DNA of 64,000 nt, from assembly GCF_003667445.1 (NCBI RefSeq), contig NZ_RCTF01000002.1, forward strand, positions 1 through 64,000, read 5' to 3'. This stretch comes from Xanthobacter tagetidis (GTDB lineage Bacteria > Pseudomonadota > Alphaproteobacteria > Rhizobiales > Xanthobacteraceae). The translations under genes and the position numbers were made by a program. Below the pieces are notes generated by a model, which was not told the origin of the DNA, made no database searches, and saw nothing but the letters and a program-made list of their open reading frames with translations. Every line of letters starts with the position of its first letter. Position 1 is the stretch's first letter. Positions 59,396 through 64,000 of the stretch are shown here, in pieces.

Positions 59396-60112
59396 GTGAA
59401 TCTAGCCGACCAGAACCTCTCCCGGATCGCCCGCGAGCCGCTGTGGGACCGCGCCCATTCCCAGCTGCGCGAGGCGCTGCTGGCGGGGCGCTTCGAGCCC
59501 GGCAGCGCGCTGGTCTTGCGCCAGCTGGCGGAGACCTTCGGCACCTCCATCACCCCGGTGCGCGATGCGGTCTCGCGGCTCGTGGCGCAGGGGGTGCTGG
59601 ATCAGGGCCCGCGCAATTCCGCCCTCGTGCCGGACCTGAAGTCCAGCGCGCTCACCGATCTCATGGTGGTGCGCACGGAGCTTGAGGGGCGGGCCACCCG
59701 CGAGGCCGCCATGAAGGCGTGCGCCGCCGACGTGGACGCGCTGGAGGTGCTGCTGGCGGACATGCGTCGCATGATCGAGAAGCGCCGGCTCGACACCTAT
59801 CTCGACATCCACCGGCGCTTCCATTTCGGCATCTACGCTTTGGCCGGCATCCCCATCCTGCTGGAGATGATCGAGAATCTGTGGCTGCGCTGCGGGCCGA
59901 TCCTGTCCTTCGTGGTGCCGCAATACGTGGTGTCGCTGAAGGGCACGGACCACCACCAGGCCGCGCTCGACGCCATCCGCCTCAGGGACGGCACCCGCGC
60001 CGAAGCCGAGATCGTGGCGGACATCGAGGAGGCCGGCGCCTATCTGCTCGGTCTCGCCGATGGCACCGGCCGCATCCGGCGTCCGCACGAGGCGCCAGCG
60101 GGCGCCCGCTAG
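59396..60112 (+). CDS. GntR-family (FCD) transcriptional regulator
   Basis: About 238 residues from GTG 59396, chosen because GGAGG lies 5 nt upstream; ATG 59384 is an alternative. The N-terminal wHTH (HSQLREALLAGRFEPGSALVLRQLAETFGTSITPVRDAVSRL) is followed by an all-helical FCD domain with DIHRRFHFGIYALAGIP, which supplies metal-binding His residues. It probably represses the divergent TctC-enolase-FAH operon until a hydroxy or keto acid binds. Confidence 0.88.
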   Translation: MNLADQNLSRIAREPLWDRAHSQLREALLAGRFEPGSALVLRQLAETFGTSITPVRDAVSRLVAQGVLDQGPRNSALVPDLKSSALTDLMVVRTELEGRATREAAMKACAADVDALEVLLADMRRMIEKRRLDTYLDIHRRFHFGIYALAGIPILLEMIENLWLRCGPILSFVVPQYVVSLKGTDHHQAALDAIRLRDGTRAEAEIVADIEEAGAYLLGLADGTGRIRRPHEAPAGAR

Positions 60113-60125
60113 AGCGCGCGCCGAC

Positions 60126-60199
60126 CAGCTTGCGCCGCAAGCTGATCGGACAACGCGTCTCTGCCACCAATTTAGAGGGCGATCCCGATTTAGAGGGCG
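60126..60199. repeat. Hairpin and short direct repeats in convergent gap
   Basis: CAGCTTG/CAAGCTG (60126-60144) forms a 7-bp stem, followed by two copies of ATTTAGAGGGCG (60170-60181 and 60188-60199). It lies between the convergent GntR and nitrilase genes; the hairpin may terminate either. Confidence 0.5.
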
Positions 60200-60201
60200 C
60201 G

Positions 60202-61143
60202 TCAGAGCGCCGGTTCGACCACCACCGGGTGGTGCGCGCTCTCGTCCACCCGCAGGCTGAACAGGTCCGGCCGCGCATAGTGGCCGACCGGGTCGAAGTC
60301 GAGCCGGGCGCCGAGCAGGTCGTCGAGGTCGATCTCCGCGGTGAGGATGCCTTCCTCGTCGAGCAGCGGGCCGGCGAGAATGTCGCCGAGCGGGCCGACG
60401 ATCACCGAGCGGCCGTGCATCATCCACTCGCCCGGCTGGGCGTCGATGCGGCTCGCATAATCCTCGGGGAAGTCCGAGCGGCGCATCACCTGGCAGGCGC
60501 TGATGACGAAGCAGCGGCCTTCCATGGCCACGTGGCGCATGGTGGGGATCCAGCTCTCGCGGTCGTCGGCGGTGGGCGCGGCCCAGATTTCGACGCCCTT
60601 GGCATAATAGGCTGCCCGCATCAGCGGCATGTAGTGCTCCCAGCAGATCGCGCCGCCGAGCTTGCCGAAGGGGGTATCCACCACGCTCAGCGTCGAGCCG
60701 TCGCCGAAGCCCCACACCAGGCGCTCGGCCCCGGTGGGCATGACCTTGCGATGCTTGCCGAGCAGGCCCTCCGGGCCGAGATAGAGCGCCGTGCAATAGA
60801 GCGTGCCGCCGTCGCGCTCCATCACGCCCACCACCGCATGCATGTCGTGGGCGGCGCAGGCGGCGACCAGCTGGTCGACCTCCGGCCCGGGCACCGGGAT
60901 GGAGCCGCGCACGTAGCGGGCGAAGTCGGCCCGGCCCTCGGGCGTGCGGCGGCCGACGCAGCAGCCGAAGTCGAGCCCCTTGGGATAGCCGCCGATGAAC
61001 GCCTCGGGGAACACCGCGAGCTTGGCGCCGGTGGCGGCCGCTTCGGCGATGAGCGCCGCGGTGCGCGCGGTCGCGGCCGCGCCGTCGAAGGGAACCGTCG
61101 CGGCCTGGACTGCGGCCACCTTGATCTTGGACATCTCGCTCAT
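60202..61143 (-). CDS. Nitrilase
   Basis: A 313-residue carbon-nitrogen hydrolase with the complete catalytic triad E47 (VFPEAFIGG), K133 (GKHRKVMPT) and C167 (GAICWEHYMPLMR). The last motif is diagnostic of true nitrilases (branch 1) rather than amidases. It hydrolyses R-CN to R-COOH and ammonia. ATG 61143 overlaps the flavin-reductase stop by 4 nt; ATG 61134 is also plausible. Neighbours suggest the nitrile or its product is imported and further oxidised. Confidence 0.9.
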   Translation of the reverse strand: MSEMSKIKVAAVQAATVPFDGAAATARTAALIAEAAATGAKLAVFPEAFIGGYPKGLDFGCCVGRRTPEGRADFARYVRGSIPVPGPEVDQLVAACAAHDMHAVVGVMERDGGTLYCTALYLGPEGLLGKHRKVMPTGAERLVWGFGDGSTLSVVDTPFGKLGGAICWEHYMPLMRAAYYAKGVEIWAAPTADDRESWIPTMRHVAMEGRCFVISACQVMRRSDFPEDYASRIDAQPGEWMMHGRSVIVGPLGDILAGPLLDEEGILTAEIDLDDLLGARLDFDPVGHYARPDLFSLRVDESAHHPVVVEPAL

Positions 61144-61853
61144 TCCTTGCTGGGGATCGCCTTGCTGGGGATCGCGCGGCCGCCCTGCCAGTGCGGGCGG
61201 TCGAGGTCGAACAGGTCGCGGGTGCGGGTATAGGCCGAGGCGCCGTGCATGCGCCCGACGAGGTCGAGGGCGGCGGCATCGACGCGCGGCCGGTCGGGAT
61301 CGCCGGTCAGAACGTGGCGCGCATAATGTGCGTGCAGAACCTCGCCCACCGCCAGGAGCTGGCCGGGGCCGGTCTCCAGCAGATGGGTCAGGCGGCATTC
61401 GAAGCCGACCGGCGAGGCGGCGATGCGCGGCGGCCGGACGGCGAGGCTCGGCACGGTCTCAAGCCCGGCGAGCGCGGTCTCGTCCACCTCCGGCGGCGCG
61501 TCGACGCAGGTCTGATTCATCGCCTCCGCGAGCGCGAACGGCACGAGGTTCACCACGAACTCGCCGGTGGCGCGGATGTTGGCCGCGGTGTCCTTCGGCC
61601 GGCCGGGCCGCGCCAGGATGCCGAGCGCGACCACCGGGCGGTCGCCGCCGAACACGTTGAAGAAGGAATAGGGGGCGGCGTTCACCACGCCGTCCGCATC
61701 CGCCGTCACCACCCAGGCGATGGGGCGCGGCATGACGGTGGAGGCGAGCAGCCGGTACCGCTCGTCCGCGGCCATGGCGCCGAAGTCGAAATGCCGGGTC
61801 GCGCTGACGCGCGCCGAAAGGGCCGCAGTGGAAAAGGCCGCAGTGTCGGTCAT
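61140..61853 (-). CDS. Flavin reductase-like, FMN-binding split-barrel protein
   Basis: A 237-residue protein of the longer flavin reductase/DIM6-type family: RYRLLASTVMPRPIAWVVTADADGVVNAAPYSFFNVFGGDRPVVALG, then KDTAANIRATGEFVVNLV. It binds FMN and may supply reduced flavin or itself reduce a substrate. A 15-bp tandem duplication near the 3' end (61145-61174) encodes AIPSK twice. It is coupled to the nitrilase gene by an ATGA overlap. Confidence 0.87.
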   Translation of the reverse strand: MTDTAAFSTAALSARVSATRHFDFGAMAADERYRLLASTVMPRPIAWVVTADADGVVNAAPYSFFNVFGGDRPVVALGILARPGRPKDTAANIRATGEFVVNLVPFALAEAMNQTCVDAPPEVDETALAGLETVPSLAVRPPRIAASPVGFECRLTHLLETGPGQLLAVGEVLHAHYARHVLTGDPDRPRVDAAALDLVGRMHGASAYTRTRDLFDLDRPHWQGGRAIPSKAIPSKE

Positions 61854-61962
61854 CTCAGTCCTGCTTCGCCCCGCCTCGGCTGGCGAGGCGGGGCGTCATG
61901 CCGATGGCGCTCGAACGCCCGAGGGGCGCGCCACCGGCGGCACGGGAAGGAAGGCGATGCGC

Positions 61963-63018
61963 TCAGGCGCGCAGGATCTTGACGCTCTTGACGTCGAAGC
62001 CGCCGGCGGCGATCTCCTTGTCGACCTCGGCGGCGATCGCCGTGTTGACGAACTTCGGCACGTCCGGCAGGCGCGGCAGCAGCTTCTGCTCGAAGCCCCA
62101 CTTGCCCAGGGTCTCGATCTGGGCGATCTGCTCCGGCGAGAGCGCCACCTTGATGTCGGTGAACTTCTTGGCGCTCCAGGCGGGATCGTAGCTGGAGGCC
62201 TTCTGCAGCACCGCCTCGGGGATGTTCTTGGCGGGCTCCAGCGAGCGGAACCAGCCGTTGACCATGTCATTGTTCTGCGAGGCGAAGTACAGCGCCTGGG
62301 CGTTCGCCATCAGCAGCCGCTTCAGCGCGTCGGGCTTCTGCTGGAGGAAGCGGTTGTTGGCCGCGAGCGCGATCACCGGGCTGAGATTCTCGGAGATCAC
62401 CACGGCATGCCCGGTGCTCTCGAAATAGCTCACGAACGGATCGTAGGTGAAGAAGGCGTCGATGCGCTGGGAGCCGACCGCATCGGCCAGCTCGGCGGGG
62501 CCGACATTCACGAACGTCATGTCCTTGCCCGGCACCAGCCCGGCCTTGAGCACCGCGTCCTGCGCGTTCTGGAAGGCGGTGATGCCGAAGGTGCCGAACA
62601 CCTGCTTGCCCTTGAGGTCGGCAAGCTTGGTGATGCCGGACTTCTTGGTCGCCAGCACCGCGGAGCGGAACCGCGCCTGGGAGGAAACGGTGGTCACGGG
62701 CGCGCCGATGGCCATGGTGGTCACGGCGGCGAAGTCGGAGAGCGTGCCCACGTCGCCCGCGCCGGACACCAGCGCCTCGGTGATGGCAGGCGATGCGGCG
62801 AGCTGGATCATCTCCATCTTGAGGCCGTTGCGGGCCGGGATGTCCGTGCGCATCAGGACATGGGCGATCTGGGCCGACACGGTGGTCGTGTTGAACCAGC
62901 ACATGCGGACGAGGTCGGCATCCTGCGCCCGCAGGACCGAGGGGGCTGCCAGCGGGAGGGAGGCGGCAAGGCCAGCGGCGAGCTGGCCGAAGCGGCGGCG
63001 CGAGATTCCTGAGGTCAC
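61963..63018 (-). CDS. NitT/TauT-type ABC transporter substrate-binding protein
   Basis: A 351-residue binding protein from GTG 63018 with a Tat-type leader, SRRRFGQLAAGLAASLPLAAPSVLRAQ. The NMT1/SsuA-like pattern follows: LVSGAGDVGTLSDFAAVTTMAIGAPV, KSGITKLADLKGKQVFGTFG, IDAFFTYDPFVSYFE. It binds a small organic ion, possibly a nitrile, sulfonate or pyrimidine-like compound. It lies 3 nt after the ATPase gene and 109 bp before the flavin reductase gene. Confidence 0.89.
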   Translation of the reverse strand: MTSGISRRRFGQLAAGLAASLPLAAPSVLRAQDADLVRMCWFNTTTVSAQIAHVLMRTDIPARNGLKMEMIQLAASPAITEALVSGAGDVGTLSDFAAVTTMAIGAPVTTVSSQARFRSAVLATKKSGITKLADLKGKQVFGTFGITAFQNAQDAVLKAGLVPGKDMTFVNVGPAELADAVGSQRIDAFFTYDPFVSYFESTGHAVVISENLSPVIALAANNRFLQQKPDALKRLLMANAQALYFASQNNDMVNGWFRSLEPAKNIPEAVLQKASSYDPAWSAKKFTDIKVALSPEQIAQIETLGKWGFEQKLLPRLPDVPKFVNTAIAAEVDKEIAAGGFDVKSVKILRA

Positions 63019-63021
63019 GGA

Positions 63022-63864
63022 TTATTCCCCTTTCTGCCATTCCGGCTTGAGCGTCTCCCACAGGTCGTTGACCGTGGAGACGAACCATGGATCGGAGCGC
63101 ATCTCGGCCGTCCGGGGCCTGGGAAGCGGCACGAGAACCTCCTCGCGCACCCGGCCGGGCCGCGGACTCATCACCACCACGCGATCGGCGAGGAACACCG
63201 CCTCGTCGATGCCGTGGGTGACGAAAATCACGGTCTTGCCGGCGTCCGACGAGATGCGGGCGATCTCCTCCTGGAGCAGCACCCGGGTCTGCGCGTCGAG
63301 CGCGCCGAACGGCTCGTCCATGAGCAGGATGTCGGGATCGGGCGCGAGCGCGCGGGCGATGGCGGCGCGCTGCTTCATGCCGCCGGACATCTCGTGCGGA
63401 TACTTGTCCTCGAACCCGGTGAGATGGACGGTGGCGATCAGGGCGCGGGCGATCTCCGCCCGCTCGGCCTTGGGCATGCCCTTGGCCTTGAGCCCGAACT
63501 CCACGTTGTGCTGCACCGTCATCCAGCCGAACAGCGCATAGTCCTGGAACACCACGGTGCGCGAGGGGCCGGGCCTGGTGATCGGCCGGCCGTCCTGGAG
63601 GATCTGGCCGCTGCTCGCCGCCTGGAAGCCGGCGACGATGCCGAGCAGCGTGGACTTGCCGCAGCCCGAGGGACCGAGCAGCGAGATGAACTCGCCGCGG
63701 CGGATCTTCAGCGTCACGCCGTCGAGGGCGATGACGGCGTTGTCCTGGCCCTTGGTGCCGTAGACCTTGCCGACGTTGCGGATGTCGATCTGGATGTCCG
63801 CCGGATCGGCTGTCATGGCGTGGCCCTGGTACGGCTGGGAGACGAGTGCGGAAGTCGCGGCCAT
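63022..63864 (-). CDS. NitT/TauT-type ABC transporter ATPase (TauB/SsuB-like)
   Basis: A 280-residue ATPase starting at ATG 63864 (GAGGAG upstream). It has Walker A GPSGCGKST, Q-loop QDYALFGWMTV, signature MSGGMKQRAAIARA, Walker B ILLMDEPFGALD and His-switch THGIDEAVFL. The MSGGMKQR form is typical of taurine/nitrate/sulfonate importers. It drives the permease whose gene end lies at the window edge. Confidence 0.92.
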   Translation of the reverse strand: MAATSALVSQPYQGHAMTADPADIQIDIRNVGKVYGTKGQDNAVIALDGVTLKIRRGEFISLLGPSGCGKSTLLGIVAGFQAASSGQILQDGRPITRPGPSRTVVFQDYALFGWMTVQHNVEFGLKAKGMPKAERAEIARALIATVHLTGFEDKYPHEMSGGMKQRAAIARALAPDPDILLMDEPFGALDAQTRVLLQEEIARISSDAGKTVIFVTHGIDEAVFLADRVVVMSPRPGRVREEVLVPLPRPRTAEMRSDPWFVSTVNDLWETLKPEWQKGE

Positions 63865-63875
63865 GGCGGGGCTCC

Positions 63876-64000
63876 TCAATTGCGCTCGGAGGGCGCCCAG
63901 GCGTTCACCTTGCGCTCGACCCGCTCAAGGATCGCGGACATGGCGAAGCCGACCAGGCCGATGGTGACCATGCCGGCCACCACGTTGTTGATCTGGAACA
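63876..64000 (-). CDS. ABC transporter permease, TauC/SsuC-like (only C-terminal 41 codons in window)
   Basis: The partial frame reads FQINNVVAGMVTIGLVGFAM then SAILERVERKVNAWAPSERN before a TGA at 63876-63878. The GLVGFAM...LERVERK ending is the usual C-terminus of BPD_transp_1 permeases in the SsuC/TauC group. It sits 11 nt ahead of the ATPase start, so it is part of the same operon. The rest of the gene lies beyond the right edge. Confidence 0.8.
   Translation of the reverse strand, partial: FQINNVVAGMVTIGLVGFAMSAILERVERKVNAWAPSERN

Overview
The window is GC-rich, densely coding chromosomal DNA with strong G/C third-position bias. It looks like an alphaproteobacterium of the order Hyphomicrobiales, most plausibly Xanthobacteraceae-like; this is inferred from base composition, gene families and RIME-like/palindromic intergenic repeats, and no marker gene is present. 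I see no rRNA, tRNA, transposase, integrase, phage gene or CRISPR array. The content is a string of catabolic and transport operons, each with its own regulator, typical of a metabolically versatile soil or water heterotroph.

Layout. 1-2.1 kb: Rad50/Mre11-like AAA ATPase (cut by the left edge) and SbcD-type nuclease. 2.3-6.2 kb: a small secreted Cys-rich protein, a membrane protein, a Dps-like ferritin, and a LysR/MFS divergent pair. 6.2-9.9 kb: AraC regulator, short-chain dehydrogenase and thiolase (beta-oxidation type), separated by a 144-bp tandem repeat. 9.9-15.3 kb: Ugp-like ABC importer with a DeoR regulator and a GlpR-like palindrome. 15.4-25.8 kb: TetR regulator divergent from a molybdenum hydroxylase (CoxM/S/L type), a complete Liv-type ABC importer and CoxG; two strong palindromes lie in the divergent promoter region. 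25.9-33.8 kb: LysR divergent from TctCBA, an acylating (sulfoacetaldehyde-type) aldehyde dehydrogenase and a two-subunit ADP-forming CoA ligase, which together read as a sulfoacetate-uptake and activation cluster.

33.9-54.0 kb is the most unusual part. It holds a TRAP importer, thiolase, enoyl-CoA hydratase, an acyl-CoA carboxylase split into three separate proteins (biotin carboxylase, 73-residue carrier, carboxyltransferase), two MaoC-type proteins, two acyl-CoA-dehydrogenase-fold enzymes (one resembling DszC/SfnB flavin monooxygenases), a flavin reductase, an AMP-forming CoA ligase, a short-chain dehydrogenase, a fumarate-reductase-like flavoprotein, a MocR regulator and a four-domain rhodanese with only one catalytic cysteine. 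These parts look like one CoA-thioester pathway for an imported acid, possibly branched or sulfur-containing; the substrate is unknown.

54.0-60.1 kb: two enolase-superfamily dehydratases, an FAH-family hydrolase, a 2-hydroxyacid dehydrogenase, an orphan TctC-type binding protein and a divergent GntR regulator with a perfect palindrome, likely sugar-acid or hydroxy-acid catabolism. 60.2-64.0 kb: nitrilase, flavin reductase and a NitT/TauT-type ABC importer (permease cut by the right edge).

A recurring architectural theme is that palindromic repeats or strong hairpins sit immediately downstream of the substrate-binding-protein gene in five transport loci (about 12.0, 21.7, 28.0, 35.8 and 58.2 kb), where they could set binding protein to permease ratios.
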